A DNA stretch of 64,000 nucleotides, taken from Methylocaldum marinum (GTDB taxonomy: Bacteria > Pseudomonadota > Gammaproteobacteria > Methylococcales > Methylococcaceae). Position numbers and translations under genes: made by a program. The notes under the pieces were generated by a model. That model worked only from the letters and a program-made list of their open reading frames with translations. It was not told where the DNA came from and did no database searches. The stretch covers positions 522,981 to 586,980 of the forward strand of contig NZ_AP017928.1 of NCBI RefSeq assembly GCF_003584645.1, in the 5' to 3' direction. Numbering within the stretch: the stretch's first letter is position 1; each line of letters begins with the position of its first letter. Below are positions 26,276-37,702 of the stretch, one piece after another.

Positions 26276-26619
26276 CCGCCCCCCCGGTTCCGGCCGATAT
26301 CGGGCCGGCCGCCGTGGAAGTTTTCACCGATCCGAGCTTTCCGGCCTCGGGCGTTGAAACGCTTCGAAACCAAAGGATTCCCATCGACATCTTCGATCTC
26401 GCCGCTCCACGCCGGATCGAAGCGGTCCTCTCGGCAGGACTTCCCGCGAACGAGGCGGCGGCCTTGGCGATCGCCCGGCAGCGGCTCGAAGGGCAGGGCA
26501 GCAGGCTCGCGGCGCAGTTGGAGACGGCTTACGAAGGCCATGCCAGAGCTCTGAGCTACGGCCTCGCGCGCTATCCCGCGATCGTGTTCGACCGGGGCGC
26601 CGCGGTGGTCTACCGTTGA
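26276..26619 (+). pseudogene. ICE protein (TIGR03757/PFL_4709-like) fused to the traC remnant
   Basis: PADIGPAAVEVFTDPSFPASGVETLRNQRIPIDIFDLAAPRRIEAVLSAGLP...ETAYEGHARALSYGLARYPAIVFDRGAAVVYR is the mature, thioredoxin-like part of the PFL_4709 family of conjugative-element proteins. It lacks its signal peptide and is joined in frame to the 3' part of the ATPase gene by a deletion near 26275, giving a chimeric open frame 26095-26619. The family normally continues with VYGVTDL or similar; here it stops at TGA 26617-26619, exactly where the ABC-2 remnant begins. Confidence 0.65.
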
Positions 26620-27176
26620 TCGGGACGATCACCAAGATGATGACGATGAGCCTGACCGCCATGTCGGTGGCTCGCGAACGGGAGGCAGGCACTTTCGAGT
26701 AATTGCTGGTGACGCCTTTCCGTCCCTACGAGATCATGGTCGGCAAGGCATTGCCCTCGATGATCGTCGGGCTGATTCAAGCCACCTCGATCCTGCTGGT
26801 CGCCCAGCTGTGGTTCCAAATTCCCTTTGCGGGCTCCAACTTCGTGCTTTACCTGAGCCTTGCCGAGTTCCTGGCGGCATCGGTCGGGATCGGCTTGTTC
26901 CTTTCCTCCATCGCCCGAAACATGCAGCAGGCCATGATCGGTACGCTCGTGGTGATGATGCCGTCGGGCTTGACCACGCCGCTGATGACCATGCCGGCCG
27001 CACTCCAATATCTTACCGCCGTGAACCCGCTCCGTTATGCCATCAGCATGACGCGCCAGATCTATCTGGAGGGTGCCGGCATCGTCCAGCTGCTGCCCGA
27101 AATGCTGGCACTTCTGATGATTGCGGCCGTGACGCTGCCCATCGCCGCCTGGATGTTCCGCAACAAGCTGGCTTAG
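26616..27176 (+). pseudogene. 5'-truncated ABC-2 type transporter permease with a stop
   Basis: The frame begins abruptly at the junction with LIGTITKMMTMSLTAMSVAREREAGTFE, then TAA (26700-26702, where this family has Gln), then LLVTPFRPYEIMVGKALPSMIVGLIQATSILLVAQLWFQIPF, and on through four more hydrophobic segments to FRNKLA. This is the C-terminal half of a YhbS/YhhJ-type drug or peptide exporter permease. The N-terminal half was lost at the ICE junction. The following outer-membrane gene suggests it once belonged to a tripartite efflux operon. Confidence 0.75.
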
Positions 27177-27242
27177 TGCGGACACAGTAAAACGGCAGGC
27201 GATGGTCTGGATGAAAAAACGCATAACAGATACACAACGACA

Positions 27243-28232
27243 TTGAACACCAAGCTCCAATTTTCACTTTTACTATTCGCAACGAGCCTGGCGGCATGCA
27301 CGGTAGGTCCCGATTATCGGGCGCCTGTTCCGGCCGTTCCGGATCGATGGCAGGCCGGTGAAAAGCTCGGCGCCGATCTGCTATGGGCCAAACCGGAAAA
27401 TTGGAAGGCACGGTGGCGAGCCTTCGGCGATTACGAACTGGATCGCCTCATGGATCGAGCTTTGGCGCGCAATCTCGACGTGAAAATCGCACTGGCCCGA
27501 ATCGAACAGGCCCGAGCCGAACGGGGCAGCACCCGCGCAGAACTGTTTCCGTTGGTCGATGTAACGGGGGGCGTGCAGCGTCAAGATAACCCGATGCCCG
27601 GCCTGAGGCCGGGCATACGCAACAATCTGTTCGAGATCGGCTTCGATGCCTTGTGGGAAATCGATCTGTTCGGACGCCAGCAAAGGCGCCTCGAGGCGGC
27701 TTCGGCGGAACTGGAAGCGGCCGGTGACCCATACGCTCAATCCCTGGTGACCTTGAGCGCCGAACTGGCGCGCAGTTACGTGGAATATCGCAACTCGCAG
27801 GCCCTGCTGGCCATCACCCGATCGAACCTGGACAGTATGCGGCTGACCCTGGCGCAGACCGAAAGGCTGCTGCAAGAGGGCATCGGAACCCGCCATGATG
27901 TGGTGCGCGCCAAAGCCCAAGCGGAGACCACCGAGGCGCAGATTCCCACCCTGGAAGCCGGCAAGACCGCTGCCCTGCGTCAATTGGAAGCGCTGATGGG
28001 CCGGCAGCCCGGGGCTTTGGCGGCCGAGCTGGATGGGCCCGGTCCATTCCTGAAGCACCAGGGCAAGCCATGCTCTCTTCGCCCGCCGATACCATCCGCC
28101 ATCCGCCTGACCTCCGCGCCGCCGAGCGCTACCTGGCTGCCGCCACGGCGATGCAGGGGGCGGCTATCGCGGAGCTGTTTCCGAAATTTTCCCTGTCGGC
28201 GTTCCTGGGATTGCGAAATACCGATATCGTAA
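27243..28232 (+). pseudogene. Truncated outer-membrane efflux lipoprotein (NodT/OprM family)
   Basis: The start is probably TTG 27243, with a lipoprotein signal (LLLFATSLAACTVGPDY, lipobox LAAC). The first half is normal for the TolC-like RND/ABC outer-membrane factor family: PDYRAPVP, WWRAFGD-type WRAFGDYELDRLMDRAL, DALWEIDLFGRQ, TLSAELARSYVEYR. Near 28065 the frame is lost and the family sequence continues one frame over (IRHPPDLRAAERYLAAATAMQGAAIAELFPKFSLSAFLGLRN) until about 28225, where transposase DNA begins. The last 100 or more residues are gone, so no functional channel can form. Confidence 0.75.
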
Positions 28233-28284
28233 AGTTTGTTCAAGTCCGCGGCGTTGTATCCACACACTGGGTGCCCTTCCGTAG

Positions 28285-28475
28285 CCCCGGAAAAGCCGCT
28301 TCGGGCGTTGCTGCTGCAAGTGCTGTACACATTTCGCAGCGAGCGGCAACTCGTCGAGCAGCTTGATGGCAATCTGCTGTTCCGGTGATTCATCGGACTC
28401 GGCATCCACGATCCCGTGTGGGATCGCACGTGTTCTGCGCTAATCGTGATCGGCTGGTATCGAAAACGCTGGCGC
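28285..28475 (+). pseudogene. IS5-like transposase fragment, plus strand
   Basis: EKPLRALLLQVLYTFRSERQLVEQLDGNLLFR, stop (TGA for Trp), FIGLGIHDPVWD, frameshift, NRDRLVSKTLARE. This aligns with the corresponding part of the neighbouring minus-strand transposase (RASLIQVLFSVRSERQWVQQIEFNLLYRWFVGLTLDAEVWDHSTFSANRDRLL) but is a different copy. Only about 60 codons are left. Confidence 0.75.
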
Positions 28476-29186
28476 GTGAGTCACCTCAACATCCACCACC
28501 AGGCCGGTCCGGTTTTCCATCAGGGCATGGCCCATGAAGCACAGTTGGGCTTTATCCCCTTCGCTTTTCTTGTAAAGGCGAGCCTCCGGATCAGTGGTCG
28601 AGGCGTGGGTCGCATTGGCGCGCTTTTCGCCCTTGAAATCGACTGACGGATTCCGGCCGCCGGCCTCCGGCGGGGGCGAACTGCCATCCTTTTTCACAAA
28701 GCTCTTCATGGAGGCCCACGCCTGGATCAGCGTGCCGTCCACCGAGAAATGCTCGTCCGACAAAAGGTCCTGCCATTCCGCCAGCAACACAACCCGCTCG
28801 AAAAACAGCCGGGAAATCCGCTCGTTCAGCAACCGATCCCGGTTGGCGCTGAAGGTGGAGTGGTCCCAGACCTCGGCATCCAGGGTCAGCCCGACAAACC
28901 AGCGGTACAAAAGATTGAATTCGATCTGCTGGACCCACTGCCGCTCGGAGCGGACAGAGAACAAGACTTGGATGAGACTGGCGCGCAGCAGCCGCTCCGG
29001 CGGAATCGACTCCCGGCCGGTCCGGGCATAGAGGGCATCAAATTCCGAGTCCAGCGTGGTCAGCAGAATGTCGACCACGGCCCGGAGCTTCCGAAGGGGA
29101 TGATCCTTGGGAATCCGGTCTTCCAAGGTTCGGTAGCTGAAGAGTTCTTGCTGGGTGATGTCGGCGCCGCGCATGAAAGAGTCCAA
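28440..29186 (-). pseudogene. IS5/IS1182-like transposase, 3'-truncated
   Basis: ATG 29186 starts MDSFMRGADITQQELFSYRTLEDRIPKDHPLRKLR. The DUF772-type N-terminal domain and the first catalytic Asp region (EHFSVDGTLIQAWASMKSFV) are intact. The frame continues to VVDVEVTHA and then runs into unrelated sequence (PAFSIPADHD) because the DNA beyond about 28478 belongs to the other transposase fragment. The remaining catalytic residues and C-terminus are lost, so it is inactive. The two truncated copies meet tail to tail, a sign of rearrangement between related elements. Confidence 0.8.
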
Positions 29187-29298
29187 AGTATCTTGAAATG
29201 ATATTATTTTGCCATGACAAACAATCGTTTATGCCTATTTTAGGCGCTCCATCCAACGAATTTATGCGGCTTCCAGGGCCGAGAAAATCAACAGCCTG

Positions 29299-29661
29299 TT
29301 AGAGCCGAACGACAAATAAGTTGTCTTTGACATAGTCTAGTAATTTCATGAGAGACACAATTAGTACAAGAGTCGAGGGCACGACGACTACTAAAACTCT
29401 TGAAATTTTAAATAGGGAAAACTGTTTTGGTTCGTTACGTCGGCTATCGACATAAATCTGAAATGCTATCCAACATACTTGGAAAAGAACGATAAACATC
29501 ACAATGACCAGCCAACCAAAAAGATTGGCGGGCCAATAAGGGTGGATGGCTGCTAGCGTTAATGGGAGAAAAACAATCAGAGAAAATAGAGAAGACTTAA
29601 ACCCTATTTTGTAACCTGAAATGATGGCGTCTTTGAATCGCACGATATTCGGCTCTAACAT
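29299..29661 (-). CDS. Small low-GC membrane protein
   Basis: 120 residues, unrecognised. Hydrophobic segments lie at about 22-42 (SSLFSLIVFLPLTLAAIH), 46-70 (ANLFGWLVIVMFIVLFQVCWIAFQ) and 90-110 (VLVVVVPSTLVLIVSLMKLL). The DNA is much richer in A+T than the neighbouring genes, which fits recent acquisition. It sits between transposase remnants. ATG 29661 has GGAGG about 8 bases upstream on the minus strand (in AGGAGGTCTAC), so it is probably expressed. Confidence 0.55.
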   Translation of the reverse strand: MLEPNIVRFKDAIISGYKIGFKSSLFSLIVFLPLTLAAIHPYWPANLFGWLVIVMFIVLFQVCWIAFQIYVDSRRNEPKQFSLFKISRVLVVVVPSTLVLIVSLMKLLDYVKDNLFVVRL

Positions 29662-29910
29662 GAAGTAGACCTCCTAAAAGGCGCCTTATCTTGCGCCACT
29701 TGTGTGTTATAAACTGATTTCGCTTTCAGGAACCGCCAAAATTTCAAGACCTTGCAATCTTTAGCGGGGTCGGTCGCCGTTGGTTTTATACACCTGCCCA
29801 TTATGCCGAGCAAGCCGAAACCATTGGTTAACTGTCAGGAAGAACAAGAGTCGGTGCATGGCCATCGAGCAGATCAGAAACTTCATATTATCCAGGCAGT
29901 TAAATCAGAA

Positions 29911-30872
29911 TCATCCAGTCGCTGCCGCATAGGTTATCTTGGGATGTTTGAAATAGCGCCGGATGCGGTCGGGGCGTTTCTACAACCGGTACAGATGGGA
30001 GCGCGCTTTCCGTTTCAGCTCCGCCTTCGTTTTCGCCGGTTGCCCGGGGGGTCGCCTTTCAAGTCGCTGTTCAACAGCCCATCCGGATTCAACTCGGGCG
30101 AATAGGCCGGCAAGTAAAAGACCTTGACCCGGTCTCGCCGGGCCTTTAACCCGGTCCGCACCGCCTGGCTTCTGTGTACCTTCAGGTTATCCAGGATCAA
30201 GAAAATCTTCTTCGGCGGGTCCCGAATCAAGCGGCTCATGAACCCGATCAGGACCTTCGCCGTCTACGTCTGCTCGTGAATCATAAATGCATTAGTCCCT
30301 GATTCGTGATGCCGGAAATCAGGTTCAATCGGCACTTCTTCACCGGCTTTCGTACCACCGGCGTTTGTCCCGGTAAGGCGTAGCCCCGCGCGCCCTGGCC
30401 ATCCTGTTCAATCCCCGTCTCATCGTCCCAGGGGATCTTGTTCGTAGGCTTTCTTCAGCGGTTTTTGGGGCGTCAAGCCCCACCGCGCGAGGTACAACCC
30501 CACCGTCCGAATCGGCAGCCACACCGTCGTCTCTTGGGCGATCAACAGCTGCACCGCCCGCCGGGTCCATAGGGCAAACGGCAAGCCGACCGCATCCGGT
30601 GTTTGGCGGCAAATCGTCTCCCGCACGGCGAGTTCTTGTACGAGACTCAGGCGCCGCTTCTCACCCTTTCGCCGTCCCCGTTTTTGTACCGTGAGGGCCG
30701 CCTCGCCCCCTTCCCGGGCCTGAGTGTCCCACCGGTATACGGTATTCGGGTTGACCTCCAGAATGGCCGCAATCGCCTTGGCGGTGTAGCCTTCGGCGCG
30801 CATCCGCACGGCCGTTTTCCGGGCCTCGGTCAACGCCTCGTCGCTCCGCCGTTTCACTTGATGTTTCTTCAT
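29911..30872 (-). pseudogene. Dead IS630-family transposase
   Basis: The N-terminal part from ATG 30872 is intact: MKKHQVKRRSDEALTEARKTAVRMRAEGYTAKAIAAILEVNPNTVYRW (helix-turn-helix) and on to LTPQKPLKKAYEQDP. A frameshift near 30430 follows. Then come GDDETGIEQDGQGARGYAL, a TAG (QT, stop, TAKVLIGF), FLILDNLKVHRSQAV, VFYLPAYSPELNPDGLLNSDLKG, another frame change, KTKAELKRKARSHLYRL, TAG, KRPDRIRRYFKHPKITYAA. The third catalytic residue of the DDE motif, normally Glu after LNPD, is Gly. The copy is inactive. The 29662-29910 flank shows no gene. Confidence 0.85.
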
Positions 30873-31009
30873 ACTTCTGAGACGCCATAATCGACCTTTA
30901 GTTGCCGGATCAAAAAAAGCGCCGGTTTATCTATGCCGTATAACGATTCGCTTAGACGCGCCGCGTGCTGAACGTATGAAGAGGCACCAACGCTTCCCGG
31001 CCTTGCCTG

Positions 31010-31117
31010 GATGGTTACTGTGCGTAAAGAAAGTAAAGTCCCGTTCGAATCGCCCTCACCAGCCCTCTCCCAGAGGGAGAGGGAGCTCTTGTGGCTTTAC
31101 TTTCTTGACTATTAGTA
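31010..31117 (+). mobile_element. MITE-like element, copy 1
   Basis: AAAGAAAGTAAAG (31026-31038) and CTTTACTTTCTT (31095-31106) are terminal inverted repeats around a core with CCCTCACC and CTCTCCCAGAGGGAGAG. A second copy lies reversed at 42577-42682; both cores are 81 bp from TIR to TIR and similarity extends about 12-16 bases outside (TTACTGTGCGT on one side, GACTATTAGTA on the other). No coding capacity. The stop codon of the neighbouring DUF4442-like gene lies inside the element's end. Confidence 0.8.
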
Positions 31118-31540
31118 TGCCTTGCCTGGCTCAATGGCTTGCACGAACCATTCAAACGTGCCGACGGATATGATGGCGCCGTCGCAATCGCGGATTTCTA
31201 CCGCAACAGAGATGGATGAGCGGCGTTTCTTTTCAAACTGCTCACGAAACTTCGAAACGGCGTCCTCAGATACGGTTGGGAACGCAGAAATAGCCGTGGT
31301 AGCCGGTTTCTTGAATTTGATCTGAGACTCTCTCAACACCGGCACCACCTTCCCAACAAGTTCTGGGAAGAGTAACCGGAGTGCCTCTCCGCTGGAGGTT
31401 TCGGCGAGAGTGAACTGAGCGCTCGCGTGGATGCCGTCAAGGTGGTTTTTCGTGGACGCGGAGAACGGGAGTTTAAGGACGCCTTGTTCTGTTCTGACGA
31501 TTCCCACCTTTGCCACGAAGGGTATTTTCATAACATCCAT
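31112..31540 (-). CDS. DUF4442/YiiD_C-like hotdog-fold protein
   Basis: 142 residues. The segment HLDGIHASAQFTLAETSSGEALRLLFPEL fits the hot-dog helix region of PaaI/DUF4442-type thioesterase-like proteins (usual form: GxxHAGALFTLAEAASG), and beta strands follow (QIKFKKPATTAISAFP, RSSISVAVEIRDCDGAIISVGTFEWFV). No enzymatic activity is assigned. The gene ends GKAY with a TAA that lies inside the flanking MITE-like element, so the natural C-terminus may have been altered by the insertion. It is single and unlinked to recQ, 190 bases away. Confidence 0.6.
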   Translation of the reverse strand: MDVMKIPFVAKVGIVRTEQGVLKLPFSASTKNHLDGIHASAQFTLAETSSGEALRLLFPELVGKVVPVLRESQIKFKKPATTAISAFPTVSEDAVSKFREQFEKKRRSSISVAVEIRDCDGAIISVGTFEWFVQAIEPGKAY

Positions 31541-31732
31541 AAACGCTCTCCTTCAGATGTGAGCTGATCGCGAGGGTACGAAGGCAATCTCGACAGCGGA
31601 AAAAACCGTTAGGCGACAAGCTTTGCGACTCGATCGCCGAAGAGGATCACGAGGTCGTCCAACGCCGGCTTCCGGCGGAAGTTTCGTCGCTGCAGCGATT
31701 GTATACGCTACCTTAGGGAAACGATGTTCGAC

Positions 31733-33886
<2,154 letters not shown>

Positions 33887-33921
33887 GATCCTTCTGCTAG
33901 CCGGAAGTGCCGCCGTTCGGC

Positions 33922-35052
33922 CTAGGCGTGGAGCATCTGTTTCAGTTCCAGCGCCTGCGACAGGGCGGTTTCCGCATCGTCCGCCAGCACGTTGAAATGG
34001 CCCATCTTGCGGCCGATGCGGGCGGTCTTTTTGCCGTAGAGATGGAGTTTCACGTTAGGCTGACTGAGGAGCTTGTCCCAGGCGGGTTCGTCGTCGCGCC
34101 AGATATCGCCCAGAAGATTGACCATCACCACCGGGCTCAGCAAGCGGGTATCCGCGGGCGGCAGTCCGCACAAGGTACGGACCTGCTGCTCGAACTGGCT
34201 GGCGGCGCAGGCATCCAGGGTGTAGTGGCCGCTGTTGTGGGGACGCGGCGCGATTTCGTTGATGACCAGATCGTCGTCGTCCGGGACGAAGAACTCCACC
34301 GCCAATACGCCGATATAGTCCATGGCTTGAGCGAGCTTGAGCGCCATCTCCTGCGCATGCGCCGCCACCGCCGGCGTCACCCGGGCGGGAACGATGCTGA
34401 CGTCGAGAATTCCCGATTCGTGCTGGTTTTCCGCCACCGGGAAACACGCGACTTCGGTCGGCGAAGAACGGGCGATGATGACCGAAATTTCCGCCTTGAG
34501 GTTCAGCTGCCGCTCCAGTACGCAGGACTTTCCGCCCAGTTCGGCGAAAGCGGCTTTCGCTTCCTCGGCGGTTTTCACCCGGACCTGTCCCTTGCCGTCG
34601 TATCCGAGCCGCGCCAGTTTGAGGATTCCGGGCAAATGGCCTTCGAGGTTCCGATCGAGATCGCCGGCACCCTCGATCGCGAGAAAGGGTGCCACCTGAA
34701 GCCCGGCACCGGAAATGTAGCGCTTTTCCGCGATCCTGTCCTGGGCGATCGAAACGGATTCGGCCGAAGGACTGACCCGCACGCGCTGCGCCAGGTAGCC
34801 GAGGCTGTCGGCGGGAACGTTCTCGAATTCGGTGGTGACCGCCGCGCAGGTTTCCGCCAGCCGGTCGAGTGCCGCGCGCTCGTCGTAGGCCGCCCGGATA
34901 TGTACGTCGGCCAGTCCGCCGGCGGGACTGTCGGCATCCGGATCGAGCACGGTTACGCGGTAGCCCATGGCTCTTGCCGCCATGGTGAACATGCGGCCCA
35001 ATTGGCCTCCCCCCAGGATGCCCAGCATGGCATTCGGTAGAATGTGTTTCAT
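33922..35052 (-). CDS. purK: N5-carboxyaminoimidazole ribonucleotide synthase
   Basis: 376 residues from ATG 35052; a longer frame from TTG 35067 would add five residues and is less likely. The ATP-grasp enzyme carboxylates AIR with bicarbonate and ATP in purine synthesis. Visible features: the N-terminal [29 protein letters not shown], the central [10 protein letters not shown] loop, [15 protein letters not shown] and the late [19 protein letters not shown] metal/ATP site. It lies 119 bases downstream of purE on the same strand, so the two form the PurE/PurK pair, though in the order purE-purK. Confidence 0.95.
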   Translation of the reverse strand: MKHILPNAMLGILGGGQLGRMFTMAARAMGYRVTVLDPDADSPAGGLADVHIRAAYDERAALDRLAETCAAVTTEFENVPADSLGYLAQRVRVSPSAESVSIAQDRIAEKRYISGAGLQVAPFLAIEGAGDLDRNLEGHLPGILKLARLGYDGKGQVRVKTAEEAKAAFAELGGKSCVLERQLNLKAEISVIIARSSPTEVACFPVAENQHESGILDVSIVPARVTPAVAAHAQEMALKLAQAMDYIGVLAVEFFVPDDDDLVINEIAPRPHNSGHYTLDACAASQFEQQVRTLCGLPPADTRLLSPVVMVNLLGDIWRDDEPAWDKLLSQPNVKLHLYGKKTARIGRKMGHFNVLADDAETALSQALELKQMLHA

Positions 35053-35171
35053 CGTCTCTAGGATCAATAGGGAACTCGGGAACGGGGTCGATAGACGACA
35101 ACCGTTTTTATTCTAGGTTAGCTCGGGATATCGTGTACCGGAACATCGAAGCTTCGTCGCAGGTGTCGATT

Positions 35172-35660
35172 TCACTGGATCTCCGGCAGCGTCAGCGCCA
35201 GCACCGATTCGGTCTGTCGAACACGGAAGGCCTGAAGCTTGGCGGCCAGGTCAGGGTCATGCACGGCGAGCAGTGCGACCGCGAACAGAGCGGCATTCAC
35301 CGCACCCGCTTCACCTATGGCGAAGGTGGCGACCGGAACGCCTTTCGGCATTTGCACGATGGAGTACAGGGAATCCCGGCCTTTCAGGTATTTCGTGGGC
35401 ACCGGAACGCCGAGCACGGGCAAGGCGGTTTTCGCCGCCATCATTCCGGGCAGGTGCGCTGCACCGCCGGCGCCGGCGATGATACATTTGAGGCCGCGGT
35501 CGGCCGCCGTTTCGGCGTACTGGAACAATAAGTCAGGTGTCCGGTGAGCGGAGACCACTTTCGTTTCGAACGGGACATTGAAATCTTTCAACTGACGGGC
35601 GGCGTGCTGCATGATTTCCCAATCGCTATTGCTGCCCATGACGATGCCGACGTGAACCAT
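35172..35660 (-). CDS. purE: N5-carboxyaminoimidazole ribonucleotide mutase
   Basis: 162 residues, the normal class I PurE length. [38 protein letters not shown] includes the substrate-binding GSxSD motif and the conserved [30 protein letters not shown] and [30 protein letters not shown] are also typical. It converts N5-CAIR to CAIR, the step after PurK, which is encoded downstream on the same strand. Its promoter must lie in the 147-base divergent gap shared with ubiG. Confidence 0.96.
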   Translation of the reverse strand: MVHVGIVMGSNSDWEIMQHAARQLKDFNVPFETKVVSAHRTPDLLFQYAETAADRGLKCIIAGAGGAAHLPGMMAAKTALPVLGVPVPTKYLKGRDSLYSIVQMPKGVPVATFAIGEAGAVNAALFAVALLAVHDPDLAAKLQAFRVRQTESVLALTLPEIQ

Positions 35661-35807
35661 TGGATATCCGTTCTTCGCAAAAAGTCCAAGATTTTATCCC
35701 GATTCCTTCCGGCACGCTAAGAAGTGCTGAATAAGTTCCGGAAAGAATACCGATTCCGGCTTGCGGCGGAATACGCCGCTATACCTTGGATAAACACTAT
35801 ATAAGAA

Positions 35808-36548
35808 TTGAGCGCGAAAACCACAATCGATCCTGCCGAAGCCGCGCGTTTCGGACGCCTGGCCGATACCTGGTGGAACCCGGAGGGCCCATTCTGGCCT
35901 TTGCACCGTCTCAACCGGCTACGGGCCGGCTATATCGCCGACCATCTGGCGGCCCGCTTCGGCCTGTCCGGGCACTCGGCCGCGCCGCTGGGCGGGCTTC
36001 GCCTGTTGGACATCGGGTGCGGCGGCGGTTTGCTGAGCGAAGCCATGGCGCGCCTCGGCGCCGAGGTCCACGGTGTCGACATGGTCGAAAAGAATATCCG
36101 CATCGCGCAGCGCCATGCGGAAGCGCACGGCTTGGCCGTCCGCTACACCTGCGGCACCGCCGAGGACTTGGCGGCGCGGGGAGAAACCTACGACGCCGTC
36201 CTCAACCTGGAAGTCGTCGAGCACGTGGCCGATTTGCCATTGTTCATGAGCGCCTGCGGCCGGCTGGTGCGGCCCGGAGGTCTTACCGTCATCGGCACGA
36301 TCAACCGTACCTTGACATCCTTTCTCGCCGCGATTGTCGGCGCCGAATACCTGCTGCGCTGGCTTCCCGTGGGAACCCATCGCTGGCGCAAGTTTCCGAG
36401 ACCGCAAACATTGGAAGAGCTGTTGCAGGAAAGCAATATGCGTGTCATCGATCGCACCGGCGTCAAGGTCAATCCTTTCACCCGAAAATTTCGGCTCAGC
36501 CGGGATATGAGCGTCAATTACATGCTGGTTGCCGAAAAATCCGGCTGA
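35808..36548 (+). CDS. ubiG: Ubiquinone biosynthesis O-methyltransferase
   Basis: 246 residues from TTG 35808 (LSAKTTIDPAEAARFGRLADTWWNPEGPFWPLHRLN). The SAM-binding motif I is LLDIGCGGGLLSEAMARLGAEVHGVD; motif VVEHV and GGLTVIGTINRTLTS follow, and the end SRDMSVNYMLVAEK is typical for UbiG. It methylates the 2-polyprenyl-6-hydroxyphenol and 3-demethylubiquinol steps of ubiquinone synthesis. It is divergent from purE and its 3' end overlaps the convergent SRPBCC gene by 31 bases. Confidence 0.93.
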   Translation: MSAKTTIDPAEAARFGRLADTWWNPEGPFWPLHRLNRLRAGYIADHLAARFGLSGHSAAPLGGLRLLDIGCGGGLLSEAMARLGAEVHGVDMVEKNIRIAQRHAEAHGLAVRYTCGTAEDLAARGETYDAVLNLEVVEHVADLPLFMSACGRLVRPGGLTVIGTINRTLTSFLAAIVGAEYLLRWLPVGTHRWRKFPRPQTLEELLQESNMRVIDRTGVKVNPFTRKFRLSRDMSVNYMLVAEKSG

Positions 36549-37036
36549 TGGGGGCCGGACACGGCGGCGGGCTGCTCCCGCGAGCGCCAGAGCCGGTCCA
36601 GATAGTCTCGCCGGAAATCGAAAATCGCCTCCAGGCGCGCGCGGATGAAGACGGCATGCACGAAACGCCCGACCCAGCCGAGCGGCATGACATAGTGAAC
36701 CGTGTCCTCCATTTCGATACCGCCTTCGGTCTCCCGGAAACGGTGCTCGTGATACCAGAATCGGAAAGGCCCGATGCGCTGCTCGTCGACGAATCGAAAC
36801 GGAGGCTCGACATGCTTGATCTCCGTTACCCAGGTCATGGGAATACCGGCGACCGCCGCTATGCGATAGGTGATGATGAGGCCGGAATGGATTTCGTCGG
36901 GGACGTTCGAAGTAATCCGAAACTTGAGAAAGTGCGGCGTGATGCTTTGGAGATTGTTGGGCGTGGAAAAGAACGGCCAGGCTTCCCGCAGGCCGATGGG
37001 AAGCTGCTGTCTGCGGTTCAGGCGGTAGACTTTCAT
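36518..37036 (-). CDS. SRPBCC (START-like) family protein
   Basis: 172 residues. RRQQLPIGLREAWPFFSTPNNLQSITPHFLKFRI is the usual opening of the polyketide cyclase/dehydrase-like SRPBCC family, here of the kind sometimes annotated as cell-division inhibitor-like. The fold continues GLIITYRIAAVAGIPMTWVTEIKHVEPPFRFVDEQRIGPFRFWYHEHRF...MEDTVHYVMPLG and ends IFDFRRDYLDRLW. The ligand is unknown and no catalytic residues can be named. The final 20 residues (EQPAAVSGPHQPDFSATSM) lie over the end of ubiG on the other strand and are probably unstructured. Confidence 0.8.
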   Translation of the reverse strand: MKVYRLNRRQQLPIGLREAWPFFSTPNNLQSITPHFLKFRITSNVPDEIHSGLIITYRIAAVAGIPMTWVTEIKHVEPPFRFVDEQRIGPFRFWYHEHRFRETEGGIEMEDTVHYVMPLGWVGRFVHAVFIRARLEAIFDFRRDYLDRLWRSREQPAAVSGPHQPDFSATSM

Positions 37037-37113
37037 CGCGTTCGAATAACGTTGCGAGCCACGGAGCCCGGTCGTCGATGCGGATCGGGCGTTGCCGCAA
37101 TGGTCTTCGGTCT

Positions 37114-37629
37114 TTAGCGTACGGTCACTTCCGCGGCCATTCCTGCCTGGTAATGTCCCGGAACATGACAGCCGATCTCGAAGCGTCCGGGCCGATCGAA
37201 CCGCCAGATCAGTTCCTTGGTGTCGCCGGGTTCCACGGTGACCGAATTCGGACCGTCATGGGGCATATCGTGACCGGCGCCCATCTCCGCGCCGTGAGCT
37301 TCCTGTTCCTTCGCGTTGCCGATGATCGCCTCGTGCTGCAACCGGCCGACATTGGTAACGATCAGGCGCAAGGTTTCTCCGCGATTGATCGTGAGGGACG
37401 AAGGTTCGTATTTCATGCTGTCCAGGGTTTTGATTTCGACCGTTTGCGTGACTTCCTCGGGCTTGCCGGGCCGCCCGGCGGCGGATATTTCATGTCCGGA
37501 ATGAATTTCGGGATGATGTTGATCCGGTGAGTCCGGGTGTTCCGGAGTTTCTGCCTGCGCCGTGACGGCGGAGACGATCAGGGCGAGGATGGCGGCGGGA
37601 TAGATCGTACGTGGCTTCACGGTATTCAT
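37114..37629 (-). CDS. Periplasmic cupredoxin-domain copper protein
   Basis: 171 residues: a signal peptide (IYPAAILALIVSAVTAQA), a His-rich linker (HPDSPDQHHPEIHSGHE), then a cupredoxin fold. The type 1 copper ligands are visible as His in RLQHEAIIG and Cys-His-Met in GCHVPGHYQAGM. Met/His-rich sequence (AHGAEMGAGHDMPHDG) could hold extra copper. Blue copper proteins of this kind act in periplasmic copper binding or electron transfer. It stands alone, away from the CopC cluster; a link to copper homeostasis is inferred from the His/Met content. Confidence 0.85.
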   Translation of the reverse strand: MNTVKPRTIYPAAILALIVSAVTAQAETPEHPDSPDQHHPEIHSGHEISAAGRPGKPEEVTQTVEIKTLDSMKYEPSSLTINRGETLRLIVTNVGRLQHEAIIGNAKEQEAHGAEMGAGHDMPHDGPNSVTVEPGDTKELIWRFDRPGRFEIGCHVPGHYQAGMAAEVTVR

Positions 37630-37702
37630 CTTATTGAACTTCGCATTTGTGACGAGCCCTGTAGCCTGAACTCAGGGCTTGAGTCAATCGACTCAAGCAT
37701 TC

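Noticed and set aside
29752..30105. 117-codon plus-strand frame across the IS630 remnant end
   Set aside because: The minus strand in the same place carries readable IS630 transposase C-terminal sequence (to 29911), so the plus frame is a shadow.
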